Source of the DNA: Acanthopleura granulata
Taxonomy: Eukaryota > Mollusca > Polyplacophora > Chitonida > Chitonidae
NCBI GenBank assembly: GCA_016165875.1
Contig: JABBOT010000080.1
Location: 38,622,146 to 38,686,145 of the forward strand
DNA length: 64,000 nucleotides
Reading direction: 5' to 3'
Under the pieces are notes generated by a model, which saw only the letters and a list, made by a program, of their open reading frames with translations, searched no databases and was not told the DNA's origin. Of the stretch, positions 46,701 to 59,600 are shown piece by piece (position 1 is the first letter of the stretch; each line of letters begins with the position of its first letter). The translations under genes were made by a program, and so were the position numbers.

Positions 46701-49700
46701 TTATCTATTGATTTGATTTGATTTGATTTGATTTGTATTTTACGCTCTACTCAAGATTATTTCAGTTGTACAATGCCGGGCGGCATTAAGGTGGGAGGAA
46801 ACCGGACAGAAACAGAGAAACCCACCACCATCCGCAGGTTGCTGGCGGACCTTCCTAGGCAACACTGGAGAAGGAAGTCAGCATGAGCTGAACTCACAGT
46901 GAATGCATTAGTGACAGGTTACTTTATCATTGACGCCCATGTGGAAAAATGTTGAAAGCGACGTATAACTAGCAAGTTAACAGAAAATCATAGCTGGCCT
47001 TGACGTGCATCCATTTTATCCTACATAGATTCTCTTCTTGACTTTCAGTGATACTATATATAGGACTTCAAGTCGGACGTCACCTGTCGAGGAATACATT
47101 GCGTAAGTTTTGAAACTTTTATACACATTTTCTATGCTTTCAAAGACTTAGTCATCCGTAGCCGGGTTCTCCATACCGGTTGTTCAAGCAGTGGACAGAA
47201 TCACTAGTTTTGACTGTGTGTGTTTTCATGTATATCCATGTATAATAAGCCAGTATAATAAAGCTCGGCGTACACGAGAGCTTCAGAGAAAAGACAACGA
47301 AAATATAACCAAAGTTATTTCATAAGAGGAGTTCATGTAGACCTAAAAGGCCACAGCTGTTTCTTATGAACTTTCTTGGTAACTCTATAAATCGCCTTTT
47401 AATCTGGAATCGTTACGAGGCCACGATATACGCCCGTTTTACAGAAAGGGAAACAGCTTAATTAATACTACTTCTACAAATTTTTGAACTAGGAATGGGT
47501 GACGTCACATCGGAAACTGATGCCTCATGGTAGAAATATCTCGAGCTTGATTCGTTAAGATTGAGAGCATGGCTTATACAAAAATAAAAAATGACGTTTT
47601 TGAACTTAAAATGGGATTTTGATAACGGTCGAACCAAACTTTGATGGTGCGTAAGTCGTCACGTCTATGCTCAATTTAAGCCATACCGTCATCTGCGAAT
47701 GGGACCAGTTGCGTACGACTAGTTGGGTTACATCTTAAAGGAAAATACCTCGTAAAAATGAAGATTTTTTTTTTTTTTTTTTTTTTGCCAAAATAAACGC
47801 AGTCAAATATTTGGTGGGTTTTATGAACCATATTGATAATGTGGTTTTCCAGTGACGTCACACAACTTTTTGTACACCTTTATGTTCAGCTCTGAATATT
47901 GTTCTCCTGAAATGATTGCCTGTGCATGGAAACGCCAGTATATCATTAAATAAAGGCCATAGAAAAGTCGGCGTTACATCATAAATATGGTCCATAAAAC
48001 CCACCATACAATCAAAACATCTGACTGCGTTTATTTTGGTAAAAGAAAAATCTAAAAAATTCAGTGAAGGTATTTTCAGATACAGTTGTTAATGGCCTTT
48101 TTACTCACCCTAAGTTCATTTATACGAGGCCTTACCTTTAAGCTCACGTGTATGTCGAGCTTTATAGGGATACAGAATGGACGTTGATTGGCTGATGGTG
48201 AAGATAGGGCTTCCAGGGCTAAACTCTGACTAAATCTGCCAGACCTAAAATTCAGCTTAGGCTAGCGAAAGCCTGGACTCGTAGATCCCTTTCACCAGCC
48301 AACCAGAAGCAAATTTGTATCCTTCAGAATGGTTTAGTTTTCACCGTGTTATCCACAAGTAACGTGTAACTTTGTGTAAACCTAATGCACAATTTACAGC
48401 GTGTATTCAAGTTTTCAAGAGAGGCTTCAAGAGAGTATCCAGCTGTTACGGAAACTCTCATCATACATGAAAATGGTTTAAATAAAACCGAAATATTGAA
48501 TCATTTATCGCTTTACGTCATGTGTTGAAGTTTACACCACACTTTCCACCATACTCTGTTGTGGAAATTCTCTGTTAAAAATAGCTTCTATAGATAACAC
48601 TGCGGGAAGATTTATTTTTGCCCGTATGCTTATTGTTATTTCTCGCTAATTTTTTTACAAAATTTTTCTACGTAGACTTCGTTTTGATTTTTCTCACTTA
48701 TTTATGGTGTTGGGTGTTCATGCAGAAACCAATTTTTCGGATGGTCTGGCGTGTTACTGGATGACTTAGGAGGTTTTAGCTATGGTCTTGGTGTTCCAGC
48801 CCTTCCCATCGCACTGGTTATCACGTGGATCTTCATCTTCCTGACTGTCGCCTTCGGGCCCCGTATATTTGCCTGGGTAAGTCATTTCATTGGGAGAACT
48901 GGTAAAATGAACATGAGCACGAAACGCAGCAGAGCCCTTCGGACCCCACATATTGGTATAATGTAATCAGCCATCAGCTGTATATATTAGGGCAAAGAAG
49001 ACAAAAAAGAGACGAACCGGGAAAAAACCCGGTTTTCTGGACCTTTCCCCACGGTAACGCTCGACCAAGAACCAGAACTGTGCGGTCAAGGCTTTGTTGT
49101 GTAGTGTCTTGTGAATTCAGTTCCTCCACCCATGTACCTGACCGCCGACATGTGAGTGCAAAATTCTGAAACACAGCCATAGTTCCAATGAATTTCTACA
49201 GGGATAATTCATTCAGAATATTGTTCCTATGTGACTCAAGCCCGATATTTGTGTACTGTCATTGATTTAGTAGACTGACTCTCTTCTTATAGATAATATC
49301 CATATTGGGTGTCATCACTATGTTCATCTTGATCGGTGTCCTCGGCTACGGGTGGAATGTTGTTGCCCAGAATGGAGGAGATGATCGTGCCGTGACGGCT
49401 TTATTGTACTACTATCTGCCAGATTTTCCCAAACTTGGGACCGTGAGTAACATAATGACATGCTCTATACCAATCAAACGTACCAAGTATCAGTGGCTTT
49501 CGTCGGGCATTCCTTCCAATGTCCTCTATCCAAAAAGTGACCGCCATTGTATGAATAACACATTCCTGAGCATGGCGTTGAACAACAATCAAAATAAATA
49601 TATAAAATGCAATCAAGTGATGTGACGGAAAGTCCTTAATCTGCAAAGCCGAAGTTACCTGGTGCAATCTTGGTTTCCTAAGACTGAATCGGGTTTCCTC

Positions 49701-50600
49701 CAGGCACATAACTGGCCACAGTTTATGTATAATTGCAATATTTTTAAATACGTCGCTAAATCTATAATTAGTTAAAAATTAAAATCTGGTTGTACAGTTA
49801 AAAGTTTTGATATCACATCACAATGCACGTATATTTTTTCGCGCAAATTTGATCTTTTGACGTTTTTGTTGCAGTTAGACAGTTGGCCTCATTCTATAAT
49901 AAGTTTAGGCTACATGATTTCTTTGTGGTTTGGTTCTTTACCAACATATGGAAAACTTACCGGAAGTGGAAAGATATTTCCCAACATGTAAGACGTACTT
50001 TGTATATTTTTATAATTCTAAAAAAATCTGGACCAACATGACAGGGCATGTATGGTACATCATTTTAAGTTACTCTGTCTCACATTGTTACATATGTAAC
50101 ATTAGATTAATGTCAATCGTCTCTAGACCTGTGATTTTCTCAAAGTTTAATTCACTCCTTGGCTACAATTTTGTATCTTGGTTTAGTATCTGTACCAAGC
50201 AACTTCCAAATGAGTGAATTCCAGTGCCTGGGTGAGTTCGTTTGCATAATACTGATTGTTTTGGAATTTTACGAGGTTATATGTTATCTAAATTATATTA
50301 GCTCGAATAATGGGCATACTTTGTTATGGCGTTTTCATTTAGTTGTCAATCTGTGCAGTAGTCTGTCCGTTTGTAACCTTCCAGCAAACCTTAATAGTAC
50401 ATCTGCGGAATATCTTCGTTTATAGAGCTCTTAACAGTGCATATGTATGTATCTACGACTGGATCGTAAATCTGTTGAAAATGGAACTCTTCTGCAATTG
50501 TTCGATATTTATGCCGATTTTGATGATATAATTCTTTTCCAATTAGTTTTCCGCAAATCTAAAGAAATGTTTAACAGGGAGCATTTTAATTAATCAATTT

Positions 50601-50651
<51 letters not shown>

Positions 50652-53600
50652 TTATTTGACTGGTGTTAAAATGAAACTCGACAACAAATACATTACAGAG
50701 CTGTGCCCCTTTTTATGGGTCTAGTGGTGAGAATCGCCAGAGGCCCATTATAGAGGCATTAAAAAATGTGGAGAAATTTCCGGAAGTAGTTCCACCGAAG
50801 TACTCAGTGTAAGCACGTTTAACGAAATAGACCGTGTGTTATGGTCAAATATCAGCTTCCTTTCGTCCTGTTTTCTGCCTTGTTTTGATGGCATTTATAT
50901 GCAATGATTATGCATTGAATAATTCTTTCAATAAAGTCTGGTGTGGTGCTTTCATTTATTACCCTTTTATGTGACTAAAGATTATCGCATGCGCTTGGCT
51001 GGTTACGGTAAATGTCGCATATCAGTCGGTACCCTGACTGCCTGTCGTAGTGTATGTAGTGAAAAAATTTGTCATCCAAGATAGCTTAAATGGATGTATT
51101 TAGCAGATCCTAATTGTGTTATAAATAAAGAATAATGTGAAAGTTCATTATCAGACGGCGGATGTGCCATTTTATTTGATCTCTTGGGTTACTGCCCAAG
51201 AATAACGGCCTGGGCCAGAGTAAAAACCATCTAGATGGACTAAGAGTGTTATTTTATAATTCTGACATTCATCGCAACCCTGAGCCCATCACCCGTTCTC
51301 TAGAAAAATCGCCGCTCTGACCTTGACCCAATGGGTTACTGCCCAAGGATATCGGACAGGCACCTTGTCTATGACAGTTACAACCTGTGCGAATTTCCAG
51401 GCGATGTACAAGTCACTCGGGAAGTGTTACTCAGGGTTGGAAAACATGGAAGTTTTGTAAGTCAAGAATATTAAAAATAAAATGCTTCACTTCCACGACG
51501 GGGTCGCCATTATGGCGGGAGAAAACCGGGCTCTTCTCCCAGGGAAAAGCAACGACCCGCCGGTCGCTCGCAGATCTTCCCGGGTACGTCCGGAAAGGAA
51601 GCTATGGTATGAGGTGTACTTGAACTGGACCCTAATGATGAGAGGCTCCTGGGTCATTGTGGGCCCGATATCTTCTGGCTTAATCAGATCTATATGCAAT
51701 TTTCTCTTTCCTTTTTCCAGCACATGGGTTTTTGTACTTGTCATCGCTGCGAATTTGCGCCACCTCCCGGTGTTAACCATTGCACCATATCAGTACGCGG
51801 CTGCCGTGCGGGCAAATCGGCCAATTGGAGGTGAGTTTTAGTAGAGGCTAAAAGGTGTATATGATAGTCGAGCTGTCACTTTATGGACATGCAGGTTAAA
51901 GAGGGGTGTACAGGCTTATAGGAGACGAATAACCGAGCAATTACTTAAACGTATACAGAACAATGAAAATTATGTAATATAAAGACTACATCGTAGACTC
52001 ACTCACAACCAGGATGGTATGACGGTTGGCAAATGGTCACACTTAACTGGTATAATCCAGTGTCTTGTCAGCTTACCCCAGGTAGGGTTTTACATGTATT
52101 ACCTTTCGGCTAATATTGGCCAAAGGGTATTGTCAGTCCATCCGTCTGTCTTTGTTAACGCGCTATATCTAGAACGGTTTAGCCGAAGTTTACCAAACTT
52201 ATTCGACATTTACACTTCTTCATGGGGAAGAACCCTATTGATTTTCAGCGACGTTGATCTTTTCTTAAGATCATTGGGGTCATTTCATTTAAATTTTGTG
52301 AAAGGCTTGTAAACGCTCTACCTCCAGAACGGTTTAGACCAAGTTCACACTGATAGAAGGATTTGGTCGACACGACCAAAAAGAAAAAGCATTGGTCGTT
52401 GTTGACCAAAACAAACTTGGTACAGACGTGACCAGCCATAAATATTTGGGTCGCTTTCTCGATCAACATTCTTTTGGTCGAATCGAACACGTTTAATTTC
52501 GACCAACCCATTTAAGGTCAGACTGACCACAAATAACCTGGTCGAACTGACCACAAATAACTTGATAGGAGAAACTGCAAATAAGTTTGTCAAACTAATC
52601 CAGTAATTGGGCAGCCAGTGCCAGTTACTGGCTTTAAAATACCATTGTACATATGATTCCTATCAATACAAACAGTCGGAAGTTTGTGCCTGCTTGTGGA
52701 AGGATGAGAGGTGTATATATACAATGTAGTTCGTCAGTACAGTTTGCAAAAGAACATTACAATCAGGTTTTCGAGGGGCTCAGTCGTTTAGCGCGCTAAC
52801 GCAGCGCAATGACCCAGAAGCCTCCCACCAATGCGGTCGCTGTGAGTTCAAGTCCAGCTTATGCTGGCTTCCTCTCCGGCCGTAAGTGGGAAGGTCTGCC
52901 AGCAACCTGCGGATGGTCGTGGGTTTCTCTCGCAGTAGCAATTCCCTCCAAGTGATCTTCCAGACCTTGGATTTACGATGATTTAAATTAGACTATAGCA
53001 TAAGCCATCCCATCAAATCACAAAGTCTGGTGCTCTCCACCAACACAAAAAATAAAAAATAATTTTATGGAGCTGAAATCCCATTTATTACAATTAAAAT
53101 GAATCAAGAAATTAACAAAGCATATAAAGAAATTATGTAAACAAGATGCACAGGCATTTACATTTTTTTACAGATCAAGGTATCAAACCAGACAGAATAA
53201 TATTTCACTGGTATATGTTAGCCTCGGTTCAGTCAAAGGCCTATATCCATCTCTGAATAAAAGCTAAGCTGCGCCACCACAGCACCTGCATTTCTGCACA
53301 CTTTGGTGTTTTCCAGGAAACTGCCACAAAAGGTACACCAAGGAATGTCATCTGGAGAGACTCCGTTGTTTGAAAGCCTGCATCAAGCACGATATACTGC
53401 TTTGTACAAACTTGTGAAGCCACAATATTACTCTTTTGTTTCCATAAACATCTCAGAATGATCAGAAATGAATGGTTCCGGTCTAAACCACCATCTCAAG
53501 GCCAGCTTTCTTCTATGGCAGCTTGCTCCCATGCCTTCAGGTCTAGAAAATAAGACAAAAGGTATCATATAGAAAAAACCAGTCAAAGTCCTTTTCTTCA

Positions 53601-56600
53601 TTTATTTGACTGATGCTGTGTGTAGCATTTCTTACTTGTACAACAGTAATGAATTGTCGACGGTGGTGGGTAGGGACGGGTCAGGGGGCGATGGGGTGGA
53701 GGAGGGGAGCAGGACAGGAAACTGCCGCTAATCGCAACTAGTTTTTACACATATAAAGCTTTCCAAAACAAGAAATATGTCTTATAACATGTTCAGCACA
53801 TAAGTTTATGTTTCAGCTTTGTTCTTATGTATGAAGGAAACAATTCTGCAACCCACACCTTTTGGTTTTACTACATCATGACGGTGTCATTTTCTGATGA
53901 GTTATTTAGTAATACAATCACGTCCCTTTAACTCGACCTTCTCTACATGGCAAAGTTTACTACTGGGTGGTTTCTGGGAACTTTGGAGACTTGCTTATGT
54001 GCCAGCGAAATGACTTCTCTTCCTAGTAATTCCTGAAGGTGGCTGGCCACATCATTAAAAATGATCATCACATGCTAAAAATGTGGCAGAAGGCCCCTAT
54101 AATATCACAGGGCTTTCGTGTCATTCACAGCTAAGTAGCTGACAAGCTAGAAAAACAAGTGCATGTATTCTGTGAGTATAGCATTATGTGTCCCATGTGA
54201 TCAGGGGATGCTACTTGATTAGGTTAATTGTTAAGTGCGGATATGCATTCTATCATCAATTTAGAAGTACATAAGTTTAAATTTTAAATAAGAAGAAGTA
54301 TGTAATTCCAACAAGAATATTTTTCTTATATTCTGAAGATTTTTTAAAATATTTCTTCGAACATTGACAAACTTCTTAAGACCTCAACTTTTTAAATTTC
54401 TTTTGAAGATGAGAAAATGTACAGGTCTGTAGTTATGAACACATCCTTGGAATGATATGATATTTAGCTTCACACAAGGTGAACTGTGAAACCTTTTTAC
54501 TCATTCTCATAAATTACAATAATTTTGAATCCAGTCTGATTTCCAGAAAGGAAAATGTTTTCTGAATTAAGAAAATTCATGAAAAGTAAATATTATCAGA
54601 AGCACAGATCTATTAATTATACATTATAGCTGTAAAAGGCTTGGAAGAAACGTTTTGAAAAGAATTTTTATTGGTTGAAAGTCTTATCATGCATCTTTGC
54701 ACAATTGCAGTGTAATGTGTATGTGAAATATCTGTCAGAAATATCAAGACCACCACCGATACAGCTAAAACAAATTGTTCATTTCTGAACATAACAGCAA
54801 GTGTATTCTCGCGAGAGCTTCTCTCGATAAGAGTAAGACCACTCTCACGCTTGCAAGTCGATTTTGTGGTTTAAACGCTGTTGAGAAGCAACATTTATAG
54901 ACCTATACATATACATGTCATACAATATGATCGCAGGCACACATCTGAGCCCATTCAACTAGCTTGAACATGCATTATACAGAGAGGTGCGTTTAGGTAG
55001 AGGGCGTGCCGAATTGTAATTCGTCAGGATATGTGTATCTCTTAAGTGCATGGTTCTTATTTATGCAAATTATGGTGTGAAATATGATCTCCATACAAGA
55101 GACGATCTTTAAGCTCTCCTTGTCAATGTGTGTGACACTTCACCTTCTCAAAAAATAGTAATCATCGACTCCCCAAAAATGGGAATGATAAACAAAACGT
55201 TGGATGGCAAACTCCTCGCAGGTTCACATTCGTAAGCATAATTACCTCTGTCTTTTTTACAAAAAAATCAGTGTACAATATGAAAACAGACTGAAGAAAA
55301 CTTGTCACTGTAAATCATTACTTGGTGTAACTACAGAGATAATTATTTCTCATTTAAGTAGAGAGACTTGCAGAGAAAATCACACATGCGTGCATATAAG
55401 TTGAAGCACTGCAAACAAACGCTACAAACAAAGTAGCCTGACCTCATGTTATTGCCCTGAGTAAATGTCAGTGACTGTAATTTGTCCAAAATAGCTTGCC
55501 AAATGCACATATTCTGAATCAAATAAATTTTTGAAGTGACTTTTTAATCTATAACTGCTGAGAGAGTGGTTGTGGGGTGGCTGGCGAATTTACATCTACA
55601 TGGTAGATGATTGTATTTAAATGACAGTTTTTCACACAAAAGTTGATATATATCAAGTTTATAGTGGATAAGGCATTTAGCGATGTAATTAAAGGTGGGC
55701 GGGATTATTTTATGTTTCTGATTCAGACACCTTTCAAAATGGGTGGGCTTAAAAATTTGAGCACTTTACAATGGTCTTAATCAGGCATTCCGGTGACCTC
55801 TGGTTCCTAGGCCGACCCTCAAACAAGTAACATCTGCACAGTGCGTGGTAGTTGCATGGATGTGCAAAAATTTCGGTCGCGTAGACAAGTCTAAAACATC
55901 TCGACAACTGATTTAATTGTCCAGCATTTTTACAAATGACAAGCGGTGCAGCTGGAAGGGAATTGTGCCCTAAGCAGCGCACATACAGTAGATCAGTTGA
56001 CCTCTGCGCTTAAGCCTAATACGTTATGAAAACTTGACGAGCACCTGGCAGTAGGTTGGCTTTGTAGACAACGGTTTACCGTGTAAAGAAGGGTGGCCGA
56101 TGGTAGGGTGACAGGTAAATCATATTTAAGGTTGGGGTAGGGCTGCTGGGGGGTTAGGGTTGGGGTGGAGGTGAGAAGTGTTGTGGCTTCAGGCCTAAAA
56201 TATAATTTTACTTGGTTGTATTTGCACTAAATAATTGAACAATAGATAATGCCATCTAAGTGCATGTAGATGTATGCACTGTACAATAATTCAAATCACA
56301 ATGGCAACGATATTATAATAACATTACAGGTACATTATAGTGACATTATAATAACGGCACAACGCAGTCATTTCTGAGAGCATGTTTGTCTACAATTTCT
56401 GTGCAAACCCTTGGATCCCACAGAACCTACGATTTTTTTCTTGTCCTAAAGTTATGGGAAGTAGTGTGTGTAAGAGTTAAGATATTTTGATCAGGAAAGA
56501 TGTATACATAGCTTAATGAATGCAACTTATTACCAACAAAGGCCACTGATTAAAGCAAATCATTAAGATCGCTTGGTGGTTGCCCCCTTCGAACACATGT

Positions 56601-59600
56601 ATGCCAAACAGGCCAGAAGTATGGGCCATATGCACGGATGTATACAGAGAAATTTGGGTCGCAAAAGTGATCAACATGTTTTGGCTCAACAAATACCACT
56701 GACCCAAACAATTATGGTCAACAGCAGTGAAGACAAGCTTTTTTAGGTCGCAACCTTGTTCATCACATAATTTTGAAAGGATTTTATTGGTCACGTAGTG
56801 GATAATCGGCCTTGAGCTTTGTTTGGTCAGGGCGGCCAGGTTCTGCTAACAGTGCACCAGATTTACACCCCGCTTACAAACTGGCAGAAGGAAGAACCCT
56901 ATTTTCAGCGACCTTGACCATTTTTTCAAGGTCATGGGAGTCATGTAGTTTCAATTTCATAAAAGCTTTGTAAACGCTCTATCTCTAGATAGCTTTAGCC
57001 CAAATTCATCATACTTACACCACACTTGCAATTTGGTACGAGGAAGAACCCTATTGATTTCGTGTGATCTTGACCTTTTTTCAAGCTCACTGGGGTACCT
57101 CTTATCTGTTACACTGTGCTTGAGACCCAGGAGTTTTCAGTGCATTACACGGTGTTATGCTAATTGTTCCTGGAGAAAGGAGCTATCACTTTATGGAAAG
57201 CTGAAAACGAGCTGTGAGTAGCGAACGACATCATTAGGCTGCCAGAACGCGTTTCTTCTATGTAGCCATGAGAGGAGTTGAGACGCCATGTTTACATCCA
57301 GTGCACAACACTGATACAACCGCCGAGATTGATAACACCGTCTTTACAATGTCAACTGTTCTGTTTTCACTGCACCACACGAGAGCATTTGACTGTTTTC
57401 AGTATTGCAGGCGCATGAAGTTCAACCCCGTTAAAGACTGACGAGTCCCGACCCGATCCTTCGGTGAAGTCTGTCCGTATATGCATGTATGCCTTCCGTC
57501 ACATGATCACACTAGTCACGTTTCTACATCGATTTTTGAGTGATCTGCCTTGCACTCTCAAGATGAACACGTTCATTGGTTACAGCAGATACTCTCTCTG
57601 GGCACAACATTGATAGAGACAGGCACGATGCGTTCAATCAACTTAAAAGAAAAGACAACAAAAAAATATAACCAGTGTTATTTCAGTAGCTGGGTCCATA
57701 CAGACCTAAACGGGCGTGGTCATTGTTTTATCACGGACTTTCTGAAATTCTTCCGAGGCCACAGGATACGCCATTTTAGAGAAACCGGAAACATTATGTC
57801 GCGTCATAGGTATCCTACACTCTGCAGTATTAGTGTCGATACACTCCTTTAAGTGCGAAGTACGGTCAACTTTATTTTTGCAGTAAAAGTCAACGCACTG
57901 TGGCCTCCTGATTGGGATCTTGAGGAAAAGCTCAGACGAATTTCACAACCACTTTCTCGTTGAAAATGGCTTTAAGATATGTTACAATTGTTTCGACATC
58001 AGAAGGAAAGCGACTAATGTAACACTACTTCCACATCAAACATGGTGAACGAGGAACGAGTGATGTCAAAGCCTTCTCTGGTAGAAGAAATATCTCGACC
58101 TTGATTGCTTAAAATTGAGAGCCAGTTCGTTTTTCCCTGCGTGGGCGGTTTTGCTTATTTCCAATTGGAACGTCTCGATTATTCTCGACCATTAAATAAA
58201 AAGTGAAGTTTTTGAACTATAAATGGACTTCTTTATCGATACAGATATACATCTGGTCCAGTGTTGTCTTTTCTTTTAACTCAATTTAACGAGCAAAGTT
58301 GCCAGTCGGCAGTGAGGTGATGAATGGGTGACCCTTGTCACATCAACAACGTATGTCTTTGGGATGAATAGCGAGATATCTTACTTCACGCGATTTCATG
58401 TGGCTTTTGGGATACTGAGTCGCAATATAAAAGACAACAGTATGGAGAATAACACCAGAGCAGCGACGATAGTGTAGTGGATGGCAAGTGGTCACACTTA
58501 TCATCTGAAATCTGGCCTCTAGTCAATTTACTTCACATAAGTTATATTCTCACTGCACAAGTCTTTAACTCGACAGAGAAGATTTTTCCAAACTGTTCTT
58601 TGTTAACTTATGATTGGCATAGAATGATTGTCCTATTTTTCGTTTCAGTAACATGATCATGTTTTGAATTCACAGACTATATAGCCAGGACCATCGGGGT
58701 ACCATCGGCCTTGGAGACTTTCGTGACCAGCCAGGCCCCCCCCTGGACAACGTTCTTCTTCTTCTTCGCCCAGTACATTAATATCTTCTGTTGTATTGTA
58801 AGTATTATTTCAACAAGCTCATTGTGTGCACTGTTGTTATGTATAGCTAGAGCGGCCCTATAATTTATGACATTTTGGTGATGTGTTTTACCAAGCCCAT
58901 GGATCAGGCTTAATCTAATGTTACTAATTGTTTATATGCAGGAATGTGATCTGCTATCTTGCTGGTGTGAGTATCCGTATGTGACAGGTGGGAAAGCTTC
59001 ACAATAACTTGTCAGAGATCCATCTTTTTACACTGAGCACTTCCTTTCCTGCACATGTAAAGCTGACTGTCGGCGCGCAAGGGAAACATTCTTGAATGTG
59101 GTGAGAAACAAGGATCAAATAAACAGAGGAATGTAAATACATGATGTGACTTTATGTGTTGTTGTTGTTACTGTTTCATCTGCAGGGCTTGATCGTTTTG
59201 GTCTTGGTTGACAATATTCTGGAGGCGTTTGATTGGCTGCTGAGGGATCGGAGCTGTAACAGGAGAGTTGTTTGGTTCGTCACAACGGCCATTTTGTCGG
59301 TGGTCATGATGCTGTTGGGATTGCCATTTACTACGAGGGTATGATCACTGCTATCGAAGTTTTTGTGGCTCAGGTTGTTTAGTTGGACACCATTGACATA
59401 TTATTAGACTTTAATAACACTTCAAACTGTATTTGCGTTTAACTCAGTCCAAACAATAATGATAACCGTTTCGAAATAGCACTTTTATCTATATCGTTTT
59501 TAATATTTTTTGCAGCATCAGTTTTCTTAAATTATACTGCAGATATTTAACGTTGAAGTAATAGTACTACAGTTTAACTTACTTATTCGCCGCTTTTAGT

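Larger units (their letters stand above)
44975..47048 (+). other. SLC6-like intron 3
   Basis: Holds A-rich runs near 44985-45020 and 45445-45482, two reverse SINEs (listed) and a (GATTT)n patch. A frame at 46204-46533 is low-complexity (His/Asn/Gln) and not convincing as an exon. Confidence 0.6.
47103..48725 (+). other. SLC6-like intron 4
   Basis: Carries a copy of the dispersed segment repeated in intron 8 (47270-47650) and a poly-T run at 47766-47787. CCAAAATAAACGCAGTCA at 47789 has its complement TGACTGCGTTTATTTTGG near 48024, giving a long inverted pair. Confidence 0.55.
49988..51720 (+). other. SLC6-like intron 7
   Basis: Contains the (TG)n tract and a reverse SINE (both listed), plus a SINE-tail-like TTTATTTGACTGGTGTTAAA at about 50650. 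No exon seen. Confidence 0.55.
51831..58675 (+). other. SLC6-like intron 8 (6.8 kb)
   Basis: The largest intron and a repeat sink: GGTC/GACC-rich blocks, the '...GAAGAACCCTATTGATTT' repeats, a forward SINE, two dispersed families, and a possible minus-strand terminal exon. Most of 53.6-56.5 kb is AT-rich sequence in which I recognise nothing. Confidence 0.55.

Noticed and set aside
55749..55982. Minus-strand open frame with several Cys
   Set aside because: No flanking splice sites in phase with the possible nested exon, and no recognisable domain.
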